This document shows, piece after piece, positions 51,334 to 60,556 of a stretch of DNA of 64,000 nt. The first letter of the stretch is position 1. Every line of letters starts with the position of its first letter. Position numbers and translations under genes: made by a program. The notes under the pieces are model-generated. The model had not been told where the DNA came from. It made no database searches and saw nothing but the letters and a program-made list of their open reading frames with translations. The stretch lies in the NCBI GenBank assembly GCA_965279085.1, contig OZ257149.1, forward strand, positions 3,348,001-3,412,000. The letters are read 5' to 3'. The DNA is from UBA7672 sp965279085 (GTDB taxonomy: Bacteria > Pseudomonadota > Alphaproteobacteria > Caulobacterales > Hyphomonadaceae).

Positions 51334-52029
51334 TCAGCCGATCTCGTCCAGCCAGGCGGGCAGGCCGCCGAGGGTTTCGATCTCGCGATAGCGCGGGTTG
51401 CCGACAGGCTTCTCGGCGCGCTCGAGTTCCCACACCAGTGGATAGGGGATGAGCGCGGCATAGCCGCCGGCGGCGAGCATCGGCAGGATGTCGGACTTCA
51501 CCGAGTTGCCGGTCATCATGGATGAGGCAGCCGAGCCACCATGGCGAGCGAAGGCTTTCGTGTAGATCTCGGGCGTCTTCTCCGAGACGATCTCGACGCC
51601 TGAAAAGTGCGAGCCGAGGCCGGAGGCGGCGAGTTTCGATTCCTGGTGGAAAAGGTCGCCCTTGGTGATGAGAACGAGGCGGCCGCGCTCCCTGAGCTGT
51701 TTCAGCGCCTCCTCGACGCCGGGCAGGGGCTCCATCGGGTGCGTCATCATCTCACGGCCGGCGTCGAGAATGTCCTTCAGGACCTTCGCGGAAACATTGC
51801 CGTCGCTCACCTCCATGGCGGTCTGGAGCATGGAGAGCGTGAAGCCCTTCGCGCCATAGCCATAGGTGTTGATATTGGCGCGTTCGATCGCGGCGAGGCG
51901 GGCTTCGAGCGCAGCCTCGTCGGCGAATTCGCCCAGCAGTTCGTTGAATCGCTTGTGGGTCAGCCGGAAGACAGGCTCGTTGTGCCAGAGCGTGTCGTCC
52001 GCATCTACGCCGATGATCGTGAGTGGCAT
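51334..52029 (-). CDS. HAD-superfamily hydrolase
   Basis: 231 residues. HAD motif I is GVDADDTLW at 7-15 (nucleophile Asp in DADDT). Motif II is VLITKG near 120, and motif III/IV residues are in SEKTPEIYTKAFARHG and MTGNSVKSDILPMLAAGGYAALIP. The subclass with a helical cap between motifs I and II suggests a phosphomonoesterase; the substrate is unknown. It is divergent from the TonB receptor-phytase pair, and a Pho-box-like repeat lies 41 bases before its start in the same orientation. That suggests phosphate-starvation control and use in phosphate scavenging. Confidence 0.88.
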   Translation of the reverse strand: MPLTIIGVDADDTLWHNEPVFRLTHKRFNELLGEFADEAALEARLAAIERANINTYGYGAKGFTLSMLQTAMEVSDGNVSAKVLKDILDAGREMMTHPMEPLPGVEEALKQLRERGRLVLITKGDLFHQESKLAASGLGSHFSGVEIVSEKTPEIYTKAFARHGGSAASSMMTGNSVKSDILPMLAAGGYAALIPYPLVWELERAEKPVGNPRYREIETLGGLPAWLDEIG

Positions 52030-52069
52030 GGCGCGCGTCTTAACGCCGGTGCGCGCGGATCGCAACCGT

Positions 52070-52087
52070 GTGACAGCGGCGTGACGG
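52070..52087 (-). promoter_or_regulatory. Pho-box-like repeat before the HAD hydrolase gene
   Basis: On the minus strand CCGTCAC and CTGTCAC are separated by four bases, giving the 11-bp period of PhoB boxes (CTGTCAT-N4-CTGTCAT); 11 of 14 positions match. It is oriented toward the HAD gene. PhoB binding is inferred from this match and from the phytase locus next to it. Confidence 0.5.
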
Positions 52088-52110
52088 TGCGCGGGCGACA
52101 CAGCTGTGAA

Positions 52111-52150
52111 CTGTCATGGAACCACAACAAAACGGTGTGCGCACTGTCAT
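52111..52150 (+). promoter_or_regulatory. Two CTGTCAT half-sites before the TonB receptor-phytase genes
   Basis: CTGTCAT occurs twice, at 52111 and 52144, exactly 33 bp apart (three 11-bp steps), oriented toward the TonB receptor gene. The repeats between them are degenerate, so this is weaker than a full Pho box. It supports phosphate control of the locus when read together with the minus-strand box. Confidence 0.35.
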
Positions 52151-52195
52151 GCGCCGACCCTACAGCCCCGCCATCGAACGATGGAGAGGGTACGG

Positions 52196-54538
52196 ATGGC
52201 GAAGTTTCTGAAGGGCTCGCAGCTGGCGAGCGTGGCGGGCGCGGCCCTGTCGCTGGCAGCGTTCCAGCCGGCCTTTGCGCAGTCAGGCCCTGGGGACGAT
52301 CCGCAGAGCGTGACCACGAGCGGGAACGAGAACCGCGAGACGGTCGAGGCCAAGGACGTCGTGGTGATCAACGGCATCGGCTATCGCGACCGGACGGACG
52401 AGACCGCGCCGGTACTGGTCTATGACACGGACTATTTCCAGCGCTTCGAGCCTATGTCGGCGGGCGATGCGCTGAAGCGTATGCCGTCGGTGACCTTCCT
52501 GTCGGACGTGCTGGAATCGGACGGCGTTCGCCTGCGCGGTCTCGATCCGGGCTACACGCAGATCCTGATCAATGGCCAGGAAGTTCCGGGTGCCGGTTCA
52601 TCGTCGGGCGCGATCGGCAATGGCGCGGACACGGCGTTCTTCGTCGACCGCATTCCGGCGGAACTGATCGAGCGCGTCGAGATTGTGCGTTCGGCCTCGG
52701 CCAACCGGTCGGGCGATGCGATGGCGGGCGCGCTCAACATCGTGCTGAAGGACGGCTATGCGATCGACGGCGGCTATGTGCGCGCGGGCGCGCTGGCCTA
52801 TGACGATGGCCGCATCCGTGAGTCGGTCGGCGCCGTTTGGGGCGGCAAGGTAGGTGAGGGCCGCCTGATGCTCGGCGCGAGCGTGCAGGGGCGCCGCAAC
52901 CCGAAGGAAAAGCTTTCGCTGCGCCGTGACGATGTTGGCGACCCGATCAACAACAGCGAAGTCCAGACCGACACGCGCAACGGCACGGACTATTCGGCCA
53001 ACTTCGCCTACGAGACACCGGTGGGTGGCACCGGCGAATTCACGCTCGACGGTTTCTATGTGAAGACCGATCGCACGCAGGACGAGGACTCGATCGAGTA
53101 TGCTGGCGGCGTCGTCGCGCCGGGCAATATCCAGACGGTGAACGACAATGACGTGTTCATTGACCAGGAAAGCTTCTCGCTGAACGGCGGCTACAAGGTC
53201 GACATGATGGGCGGCGAGACGAGCTTCAGGCTCGGTTACGCCTCGTTCAAGGACGACACGTTCGAGTTCGAGAACGAGATGGAATACGTTCGCGACGCCA
53301 ACCCGTATCCGGAAGCCGACCGGTTCACGCGCGACCTCGCGCCGTTCTCGGTCGACGACACGGAGATCAAGGTGAAGATCGAGCACGAGCGCGATCTTGG
53401 CGGCGAGCTCGAATTCCTCGCCGGCCTGCAATTCAAGCAGAAGGAACGCGACACGTCGCTGGGCGACGGGCGCTTCCGCGTGAACGTGCCCGGCGGATCA
53501 CAGGTTCCGAACGCCAGCGGCGCGGGCGTGCCGGGCTACACCGATCCGGCGGTGACCTACACCACCAGCACAATCAAGCGCACCAACATCGACCCGTTCG
53601 CGCTGGTGCGCGGCGAGGCCGGTGCGTTTAGCTGGGAGGCGGGCGTGCGCGTCGAGACGATGACGCTCGACGTGGATGGCACGGAGACGGACCAGACGAC
53701 GGTGCTGCCCTCGGCGCACTTCTCCTGGAAGGTGTCTGACGAGGGCCGCATCCGCGGTTCGGCGGCGCGCACAATTCGCAACGCGCCGTTCGAATTCCTG
53801 TTCGCCGGCGTGCGTGAGGAAGAGCTTGGCTCCAACGACTTCCAGGGCAATCCGGACCTGAAACCGGAAACCGCCTGGGGTGCGGACTTCGGTTACGAGC
53901 ATCAGCTCGGCAAGTCGGGCATCGCGGGCGTCAATTTCTTCTACCGGCAGGTGGAAGACCTGATCGAGATCTACAACACCGGCGCGCCGGGCTCGGCGGA
54001 CGATCCGCCGGATGATCTCGCCTACATCTTCGGCGTGCGGAACGCCGGCGATGGCACAGTCTATGGCGTCGAGTTCGACCTGTCGTCGGATCTCTCGGCC
54101 ATCGGCCTGCCGGACACGGGGGTGTTCGCCAACTATTCGTGGCTCGACAGCGATGTCGATGACGAGTTCGGCTCGCGCCGGTTCAACAGCCAGTCTGAAT
54201 ACGTCTACAATTTCGGCTTCATCCACGACTTCGTTGAACTGGATGCCGCCTTTGGTGCGACCTACCGCAAGCAGGGCGATGCCGAGAGCCGCGTGGTCGG
54301 CGAGGAAGTGGTGACGTCCTACGGCGCTGACCTCGAAGTGTTCATCGAGAAGAGCTTCGGCGACAACTTCACGCTGCGCTTCGTGGGTTCGAACCTGCTC
54401 GACTCGAAGAAGGAAGAGGCTTTCCGCAAGTACGCGCTGTTCGCCAACCAGCAGGCGGGGACGATCGACGACGAGTATGAGTTCGAAGTCGAAGAGGCCG
54501 GGCCAGTCTATCAGATCATAGGCCGCATGTCGTTCTAG
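52196..54538 (+). CDS. TonB-dependent receptor paired with phytase
   Basis: 780 residues. A signal peptide (MAKFLKGSQLASVAGAALSLAAFQPAFAQ) precedes a plug domain (FQRFEPMSAGDALKRMPSVTF, then SDGVRLRGLDPGYTQILINGQEVPG) and a 22-strand-type barrel ending in Phe (YQIIGRMSF). GGAGAGGG fixes the start; frames open further upstream lack a signal. The phytase gene follows by 92 bases, a pairing known in Caulobacter- and Sphingomonas-type bacteria. The likely ligand is therefore phytate or a lower inositol phosphate, alone or as a metal complex. That specificity is inferred from the neighbour. Confidence 0.9.
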   Translation: MAKFLKGSQLASVAGAALSLAAFQPAFAQSGPGDDPQSVTTSGNENRETVEAKDVVVINGIGYRDRTDETAPVLVYDTDYFQRFEPMSAGDALKRMPSVTFLSDVLESDGVRLRGLDPGYTQILINGQEVPGAGSSSGAIGNGADTAFFVDRIPAELIERVEIVRSASANRSGDAMAGALNIVLKDGYAIDGGYVRAGALAYDDGRIRESVGAVWGGKVGEGRLMLGASVQGRRNPKEKLSLRRDDVGDPINNSEVQTDTRNGTDYSANFAYETPVGGTGEFTLDGFYVKTDRTQDEDSIEYAGGVVAPGNIQTVNDNDVFIDQESFSLNGGYKVDMMGGETSFRLGYASFKDDTFEFENEMEYVRDANPYPEADRFTRDLAPFSVDDTEIKVKIEHERDLGGELEFLAGLQFKQKERDTSLGDGRFRVNVPGGSQVPNASGAGVPGYTDPAVTYTTSTIKRTNIDPFALVRGEAGAFSWEAGVRVETMTLDVDGTETDQTTVLPSAHFSWKVSDEGRIRGSAARTIRNAPFEFLFAGVREEELGSNDFQGNPDLKPETAWGADFGYEHQLGKSGIAGVNFFYRQVEDLIEIYNTGAPGSADDPPDDLAYIFGVRNAGDGTVYGVEFDLSSDLSAIGLPDTGVFANYSWLDSDVDDEFGSRRFNSQSEYVYNFGFIHDFVELDAAFGATYRKQGDAESRVVGEEVVTSYGADLEVFIEKSFGDNFTLRFVGSNLLDSKKEEAFRKYALFANQQAGTIDDEYEFEVEEAGPVYQIIGRMSF

Positions 54539-54630
54539 CGGTGGGGATGCACGACGGCCTCGCCCAATTGACCCCCCGGGGCGGGGCCGTACGCGCATGC
54601 TATTCTGTTCAAGAGATTCGAGGATTTGTG

Positions 54631-55641
54631 ATGAAGCGCTTCCTGCCGCTTGGCGCGATGCTGATGGCCGGCGCCTGCGCGACGGACAATGTCGTTGCCT
54701 CTGTCGTTCCGGCGTCCCGCGAGACGGTGGGCATGGGCGCCACTGGCGATGCGGCTGACGATCCGGCGGTGTGGGTCAATCCGCTCGACGTGAACAACAG
54801 TCTGGTCCTGGGCACCAACAAGGATGTGGGCGTCTATGTCTATGGCCTCGATGGGTCGGAGAAGCAGAAGCTTCCCGTTGGCCTGTCCAACAATATCGAC
54901 CTGCGCGGCAATCTCGCGGTGGCCAGCAATGATGGCGTCAACGCGCTGAGCTGGTTCCGCATCGATCCCAACACGGCGCATGTCACGCACGTGGGCGACA
55001 TCAAGCTGGAGCGCGTCGAGCCCTATGGCGTGTGCATCGGCGCGCCGCTCGGTGCGCTGCAGACGGCGGTGACGTTCAAGGACGGCAATATCGACATCTG
55101 GACGACCAGTGATGGCGGCATAGGGCCGGTGACGATCTCTGGCCCGCGCACGCTCAAGCTTTCATCGCAACTCGAAGGCTGCGTGTTCGACGACGAGGCG
55201 AACCGCCTGTTCGTGGGCGAAGAAAATGTCGGCCTGTGGGTCATCGATCTCGCGACCGGCGCGCCGACGCATATCGACAAGGTCAACAGCGGCACGGGCC
55301 TGATCGCCGATGTCGAGGGCGTGTCGCTTTATGCTGGCGAGGGCGGGGCGGGCTATCTTGTCGTCTCGGCGCAGTCGAAGGACCGCTTCGTGATCTACGA
55401 TCGCAAGCCGCCGCATGCGCTGCTCGGCGTCATCACGGTGGGCCCGAGCGCGGATGGAAGCGTCGATGGCGTCAGCCACACCGACGGGCTGGACGTTTCA
55501 TCGCCGCCGCTGCCGGGCTTCCCGAAAGGCATTCTCGTTGTGCAGGACGACGCCAACCCCGTCTCCGAGATCGACCAGAATTTCAAGATCGTCGACTGGC
55601 GCGAGATCGAGAAGGCGCTTGCGGCGGCCATTGCTGAATAG
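54631..55641 (+). CDS. Beta-propeller phytase, exported
   Basis: 336 residues with an export signal (MKRFLPLGAMLMAGAC, possible lipidation at Cys16). The BPP signature DAADDPAVW is at 40-48. Further family blocks are LSNNIDLRGNLAVASN, EGCVFDDEANRLFVGEENVGLW, IADVEGVSLYAGEGGAGYLVVSAQS and TDGLDVSSPPLPGFPKGILVVQDD. Beta-propeller phytases need calcium and release phosphate from phytate at neutral pH. GAGGAT precedes the start; the frame is open 30 residues further upstream without a signal. Its stop lies 14 bases from the end of the convergent histidine kinase gene. Confidence 0.93.
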   Translation: MKRFLPLGAMLMAGACATDNVVASVVPASRETVGMGATGDAADDPAVWVNPLDVNNSLVLGTNKDVGVYVYGLDGSEKQKLPVGLSNNIDLRGNLAVASNDGVNALSWFRIDPNTAHVTHVGDIKLERVEPYGVCIGAPLGALQTAVTFKDGNIDIWTTSDGGIGPVTISGPRTLKLSSQLEGCVFDDEANRLFVGEENVGLWVIDLATGAPTHIDKVNSGTGLIADVEGVSLYAGEGGAGYLVVSAQSKDRFVIYDRKPPHALLGVITVGPSADGSVDGVSHTDGLDVSSPPLPGFPKGILVVQDDANPVSEIDQNFKIVDWREIEKALAAAIAE

Positions 55642-55655
55642 CGGCTTGTGCCCGT

Positions 55656-57533
55656 TCAGGCGGCTGCCATTTCCTGCCGCGACATGTGGAGCAGGGCGCG
55701 TATCATTGCGACGAGCGCGTTCTGGTCCACGGGCTTCGACAGATAGTCGCTCATTCCGAGTTCGATCAGGCGTTCCCGGTCTCCTGTCATGGCGTCCGCT
55801 GTCAGGGCGATGACGGGGATGGCGCTCCATGCCGCGTCGCTGGCGCGAATCCGTTTGATCGTCTCCTTGCCATCCAGCACCGGCATGTGGACGTCGAGCA
55901 GGAGGAGGTCGAATTCGGCGGCCGCCAGCTTGTCGAGCGCATCCTGTCCGTTGACGGCCTCGGTGATTTGGCAGCCGTGCGGGGCGAGGAAAAGTTTCAC
56001 GACCTGCCGGTTGATGGCGTTGTCGTCAGTCAGCAGGATACGGCATCCGCGGAGATCCCGCGGGGCCGGGGTGGCCAACAGCTCAGGTGTCGGCGCCACG
56101 GCATCCCGAACCTGCAGCACCTCGGCCCGGAAGGTGAGCACGAAGCGCGAGCCGGCGTCAGGCGCGCTTTCAACCGCAATGCCGCCACCCATGAGATGCG
56201 CAAGGCGTGCTGAAATGGCGAGGCCGAGCCCGGTGCCGCCGTAGCGGCGGGCAATCGAGCTGTCCGCCTGCGTAAATGGCGTGAACAGGCGGGACAGGAC
56301 GTCAGCCGACATGCCGATGCCGGTGTCCTTGACGGAGATGAAGACCAGCGCCTCCGTGTCCGATGTGCCACGCCAGGAGATATGCACGTCGATCCGGCCG
56401 GCGTGCGTGAACTTCAACGCGTTCGAGACGAGATTGCTGATGCACTGTCGAACACGCTCGGCATCGCAGACAAGATTGCGGGGCAAGTCGGCGTCGTGCG
56501 TCAGCTGGATGGCGATGTCCTTGTCGCGCGCGCGCGTTTCAAACAGACGGACGACGCGGTCGGCCGTGTGGACGATATCGTTCGGTGAGGGCGCGATATC
56601 GAACTTGCCGGCCTCGATCTTCGAGAAATCCAGCACGTCGTTGAGGACGCCGAGCAGCGAACTCGCCGAGTCCAGGACGATGGAGACTTTTTCGTGTTCA
56701 GCCGGCGGCAGGTCGGCTGTCTTGAGCGACTGGGCCATGCCGAGGATGCCATTCATCGGCGTGCGGATCTCATGGCTCATGGAGGCCAGGAAGTTGGACT
56801 TGGCCTGGTTGGCCGCTTCCGCGGCTGCACGGGCCTGTTCGATGTCGAGGCTCTGCTGACGCACCATCCGGCCGAGGCGATGCCCGTAGACAGCGGCGCC
56901 GATGACGATGAGCAGCACGACCCCGCCTGCCAGAAACTCCAGAACCTGCAGGTCGCGCGCCATGGCGATCTGCCTGGCCGGGAATTGAGCCTGGACCTCC
57001 TGCGCAACTTTCCTTGCGGTGGAAATATCCTGCAACAAATGGCCATGGGCGCTGTTCATCGCGCCCAGGCGCTCTACAGCGGCATTGGTCTCGTTCTTCC
57101 CGAGGGCGTCGAAGACCAGAACGATTTCGGCGGCCATTTCCTGCATGGCCATATCGGCCGTGTCCAGCGCTTCGGCAAGGCGGGCTGTCTCGTCCGGAGT
57201 GGCCCGCGCCACAATGTCTTCGCGAAGACCGTCGAGATGGACGTTGAACTGACCAAGCGCCCGCTCGCTGCGCAAACGTTCGCCGGCGATGTCAGCCGTG
57301 CTGAACACGTTGCTGACGGGAGCGCGCACGCTCTGAACGAGATCGCCGAGTTCGCCGATGTCCGCAACACGGCCAGCCCATTCGGCGTTCTGCTCAACTG
57401 TGCGCCCGTAGAGCGACATCAGGTTGTGCGTGATGGTGATGCTGAGCAGGATGGTCAGCAGGTTGACCGCCGCCAACGCGAGATACACGAGATGCCAGCG
57501 CGGCATTCTCCTGCGGATTTTCGCGGTCGTCAT
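55656..57533 (-). CDS. Hybrid sensor histidine kinase with receiver domain
   Basis: About 625 residues. Two membrane segments (VYLALAAVNLLTILLSITIT, 16-35, and LEFLAGGVVLLIVIGAAVYG, 198-217) enclose a helical periplasmic sensor of about 160 residues. Next comes a HisKA domain with His254 (SHEIRTPMNG), then an ATPase domain with N371, DTGIGM and GGTGLGLAI. A C-terminal receiver carries DD near 503-504, phosphoacceptor Asp547 (LLLDVHMPVLDG) and Lys600. Signal and final output regulator are unknown; a phosphotransfer protein is expected next in the relay. The start could be this ATG or a GTG three codons upstream. No response regulator is adjacent. Confidence 0.93.
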   Translation of the reverse strand: MTTAKIRRRMPRWHLVYLALAAVNLLTILLSITITHNLMSLYGRTVEQNAEWAGRVADIGELGDLVQSVRAPVSNVFSTADIAGERLRSERALGQFNVHLDGLREDIVARATPDETARLAEALDTADMAMQEMAAEIVLVFDALGKNETNAAVERLGAMNSAHGHLLQDISTARKVAQEVQAQFPARQIAMARDLQVLEFLAGGVVLLIVIGAAVYGHRLGRMVRQQSLDIEQARAAAEAANQAKSNFLASMSHEIRTPMNGILGMAQSLKTADLPPAEHEKVSIVLDSASSLLGVLNDVLDFSKIEAGKFDIAPSPNDIVHTADRVVRLFETRARDKDIAIQLTHDADLPRNLVCDAERVRQCISNLVSNALKFTHAGRIDVHISWRGTSDTEALVFISVKDTGIGMSADVLSRLFTPFTQADSSIARRYGGTGLGLAISARLAHLMGGGIAVESAPDAGSRFVLTFRAEVLQVRDAVAPTPELLATPAPRDLRGCRILLTDDNAINRQVVKLFLAPHGCQITEAVNGQDALDKLAAAEFDLLLLDVHMPVLDGKETIKRIRASDAAWSAIPVIALTADAMTGDRERLIELGMSDYLSKPVDQNALVAMIRALLHMSRQEMAAA

Positions 57534-57696
57534 AACTGACACCCAACATACGGCGCCGCTCGCTTCTCCAAATCCGGAGCGTGCGAATGACCCTCACGCG
57601 GTCGCCGTCTTGGATGCTAATTATCAGACATCACTTAAAAAAATGTTCGTCATCCGTAACCTCTAAGGCGTTTCCTCCAGATGACGCAGCGCAATC

Positions 57697-58599
57697 CTAG
57701 CGCGCCAGCGCCTTGGCCACCGCCTCGCGGGTGATCGGCGCCATCGTGACGTAGCCCGCCTTGTTGGGATGGACGCCGTCGAGCGTGAGTTCGGCGCGCA
57801 TCGCTCCATCGGGCATGGCCATGGCGGGGAAGTAGTCGGCGACCACGATGTCCTTGGCTGCGGCGTAGGCGCGGATCCACGCATTCAGCTTCGCTATCTC
57901 CGGCGCGGGTTTCAGCTGCGGCGCCCAGTTGAAGACGGCGGCGGGCAGGACGGTGGCGAGCACGACCTCGACATCGTTCGCTTGCGCGAGCTCGACCATG
58001 GAGGCGATGTTGCCTTCGATGTCTTCCAGCGTGACGGGGCCGGTGTTGCCGGCGATGTCGTTGACGCCGGCCATGATGTGCACGACCTGCGGGCGCAGCG
58101 CGATCACGTCGGAGCGGAAGCGGGCGAGCATCTGCGGCGTGGTCTGGCCGCTGATGCCACGATTGACGACGCCTGCAGTGAAGTACGCCGGATCGGCAAG
58201 GCCCCAGCTCTGCGTGATCGAGTCGCCCATGAAGACGACGCGGCGCGCGGCTGGCGCCTGGCGCAGCAGCTCGGCGTTGGCGGCGCGGTAGCGGCAGATG
58301 TTCGGCCAGTCGCGGGCGCGCTGGTCGGCTTCCATGCGGCGGTAGGCGGCGATGTCTTCCGGCGCCATGTCCGGCGGCGGGGCGACGCGGCCTTCCTCGA
58401 ATTGCGCGGTGGCGCGCGCGGCGATGGAGGCCGGGATCGGGATGGGCGGGCCGCAGGCTTCCGAGGAGGCGAGGGTCAGCGTTGGGGCGGGGATGACCGG
58501 CGGAGGCGGCGTTGCGCCCTGCCAGGTTGGCAGCATACCGCACCCTGAAATCGTGAGGGCGGGAAGCATCAGGGCGAAGAGCGGGGCCAGCCGTTTCAT
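57697..58599 (-). CDS. SGNH/GDSL-family hydrolase lipoprotein
   Basis: 300 residues. The signal ends ISGC (Cys20) and a Pro-rich linker follows. The SGNH catalytic blocks are complete: VFMGDSITQSWG with Ser127, RGISG with the oxyanion glycine at 151, GVND with Asn180, and DGVHP with Asp274 and His277. Such enzymes cut esters or acyl groups on lipids, sugars or peptidoglycan. AGAGGAAA fixes the start. It is divergent from ddl across 141 bases; a wall deacetylase role is possible but not shown. Confidence 0.9.
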   Translation of the reverse strand: MKRLAPLFALMLPALTISGCGMLPTWQGATPPPPVIPAPTLTLASSEACGPPIPIPASIAARATAQFEEGRVAPPPDMAPEDIAAYRRMEADQRARDWPNICRYRAANAELLRQAPAARRVVFMGDSITQSWGLADPAYFTAGVVNRGISGQTTPQMLARFRSDVIALRPQVVHIMAGVNDIAGNTGPVTLEDIEGNIASMVELAQANDVEVVLATVLPAAVFNWAPQLKPAPEIAKLNAWIRAYAAAKDIVVADYFPAMAMPDGAMRAELTLDGVHPNKAGYVTMAPITREAVAKALAR

Positions 58600-58740
58600 G
58601 GCGTTTCCTCTCATGGCGCCCCTCGCCACTCCCAATTCTGCCTGCTTTGCAGCAAAAAACGAACCCCGGTAAGTCGGATTCCGGTAGCGTCCCGGTAACC
58701 GGCAAGGCCGCATAGCGGTGTGGGGCAAGGAGCTTCAGTC

Positions 58741-59649
58741 ATGACTCGTGTCGCCGTCATCCTCGGAGGCTGGTCGTCGGAACGGCCGGTGTCGCTCTCT
58801 TCAGGCAAGGGAATGGCCGAGGCGGCTCGTCAGGCCGGCTTCGACGTGGTCGAGGTCGACGCCACGCGGCAACTGGCCCAGCAGTTGGAGAAAGTGAAGC
58901 CGGACGTCGCGCTCAATGCGCTGCATGGGCCGTGGGGCGAGGATGGCTGCGTGCAGGGCATCCTCGAGATCATGGGTATCCCCTACACGCACTCGGGCGT
59001 GCTTGCTTCCGCCCTCGCAATGAACAAGGACAAGTCGCGCGCGGTCTACGCCCAGCATGGCCTCGATATCGCCGAGGGCGGCATGTTCGACGTGGAACTG
59101 CTGGCGAAGGACCACATCTACGAGCCGCCCTATGTGATCAAACCGATCGCGGAAGGATCGTCGTTCGGCGTGTTCATCGTGCGGGCAGGGGCCAACCGCC
59201 CGCCGAAGGAACTCACGGATGGTACGTGGAAATTCGGCCGCCAGGCGCTGGTCGAGAAATTCATTCCGGGCCGGGAACTGACCGTTGGCGTCATGGGCGA
59301 CAGGGCCATGGCTGTTACGGAAATCACGACTTTAAGGGAGTATTACGACTTTGACGCAAAATACCAGGCTGGAGGATCGCGCCACGTCCTTCCTGCAGAC
59401 CTGCCGAATGCGGTCACCGAAGCTGCGCTATCCGCGTCGCTGAGGGCTCATCAGGCTCTCGGCTGCAGGGGAGTGTCGCGGTCGGACTTTCGCTACGACG
59501 ATAAAGCGGGTCGACTTGTGATACTCGAGACCAATACGCAGCCGGGCATGACGCCCACCTCGCTCATCCCCGAGCAGGCCGCGCACATGGGCATCGACTA
59601 TCCCTCGCTCGTCCGCTGGATGATCGAGGATGCGTCATGCCCAAGGTAA
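58741..59649 (+). CDS. ddl: D-alanine:D-alanine ligase
   Basis: 302 residues, an ATP-grasp enzyme that makes the D-Ala-D-Ala used by MurF. Blocks: VAVILGGWSSERPVSLSSG (4-22), LHGPWGEDGCVQGILEIMGIPYTHSGVLASALAMNKD near 62-98, PYVIKPIAEGSSFGV near 130-144, and ILETNTQPGMTPTSLIPEQA near 265-284. AAGGAG lies at the right distance before the ATG. It overlaps ftsQ by 13 bases, so ddl-ftsQ-ftsA-ftsZ forms the second half of the dcw cluster, separated from murB by 16 kb. Confidence 0.97.
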   Translation: MTRVAVILGGWSSERPVSLSSGKGMAEAARQAGFDVVEVDATRQLAQQLEKVKPDVALNALHGPWGEDGCVQGILEIMGIPYTHSGVLASALAMNKDKSRAVYAQHGLDIAEGGMFDVELLAKDHIYEPPYVIKPIAEGSSFGVFIVRAGANRPPKELTDGTWKFGRQALVEKFIPGRELTVGVMGDRAMAVTEITTLREYYDFDAKYQAGGSRHVLPADLPNAVTEAALSASLRAHQALGCRGVSRSDFRYDDKAGRLVILETNTQPGMTPTSLIPEQAAHMGIDYPSLVRWMIEDASCPR

Positions 59650-60551
59650 AACGTCCGCGTATCGCCGGACCGACCTACGAGGACGATGACCGCGAACCGG
59701 CGCAAGCGCCGGCGCGTGCGGCTGTTCGCGCCCGCGACGTTCCCTATTCCGTGGCGTGGTTCCGCGATCGCATCGCGACCTATGCACTGGGCACCATCAT
59801 CTGCGGCGCGGCGATGCTGACGGTCGCGGCCTGGATGGGCGGCAGCCTTGGCGCATTCGGCCAGCGCATGAACAACGGCTTCAACGTCATCGCCCAGTGG
59901 GCCGGTCTCGCCGTGGAAGAAGTGACGGTGAACGCCGAGGTCGATCCGCTGATGCAGGCCAAGGTCATCGAAGTGGCCAATGTGCGGGTTGGCGACAACA
60001 TCATGGGCGCGGACCCGTATGCGATCCGCGACCGGCTGGAGCATGTCGATAGCGTCGGCGCCGTGAGCGTGCAGCGCCTGTGGCCGAACAAGATCTCGAT
60101 CCATGTCGAGCAGCGCGAACCCGTGGCGTTGTGGCAGGATGGCGTCAATGGCGACTGGCGCGTGATCGACCAGCGTGGACGCATCTTCGCGGAAGCCGAT
60201 CCGGCGAAATACGTACACCTGCCGCGCGTTGTCGGTCCCGACGCCGCCGAAGCCGCTGCGACCCTGGTGACGGCGATGTCGGATTTCCCGAACCTCGCCT
60301 CGCGCATGGAAACGGCCTATCGCATTGGCGGTCGCCGCTGGGACATCAAGTTCAAGGGCCGCTCGGACGTCGTGGCGTTCCCGGAAGATGCGCTGCTGCC
60401 GGAACGCCTTTCGGCGCTGAACATGATGCAGGCGCAGAACCGCGTGCTCGACCTGCCGGCGACGCGCATCGATGCGCGGCATCCGAAGTTCATCGCCCTG
60501 CAGCCCATGCCGGGCACGCCGGAATCGACGTTGACGCCGGAGGGTGCGTAA
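59637..60551 (+). CDS. ftsQ: Cell division protein FtsQ
   Basis: 304 residues. A cytosolic N-terminus of about 45 residues precedes one membrane segment (TYALGTIICGAAMLTVAAWMGG). A POTRA domain follows, beginning VEEVTVNAEVDPLMQ, then ADPYAIRDRLEHVDSVGAVSVQRLWPNKISIHVEQREPVALW. The beta domain (WRVIDQRGRIF onward) recruits FtsB-FtsL. FtsQ links early and late divisome proteins. It starts inside the end of ddl and ends five bases before ftsA. Confidence 0.95.
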   Translation: MPKVKRPRIAGPTYEDDDREPAQAPARAAVRARDVPYSVAWFRDRIATYALGTIICGAAMLTVAAWMGGSLGAFGQRMNNGFNVIAQWAGLAVEEVTVNAEVDPLMQAKVIEVANVRVGDNIMGADPYAIRDRLEHVDSVGAVSVQRLWPNKISIHVEQREPVALWQDGVNGDWRVIDQRGRIFAEADPAKYVHLPRVVGPDAAEAAATLVTAMSDFPNLASRMETAYRIGGRRWDIKFKGRSDVVAFPEDALLPERLSALNMMQAQNRVLDLPATRIDARHPKFIALQPMPGTPESTLTPEGA

Positions 60552-60556
60552 CGCCC

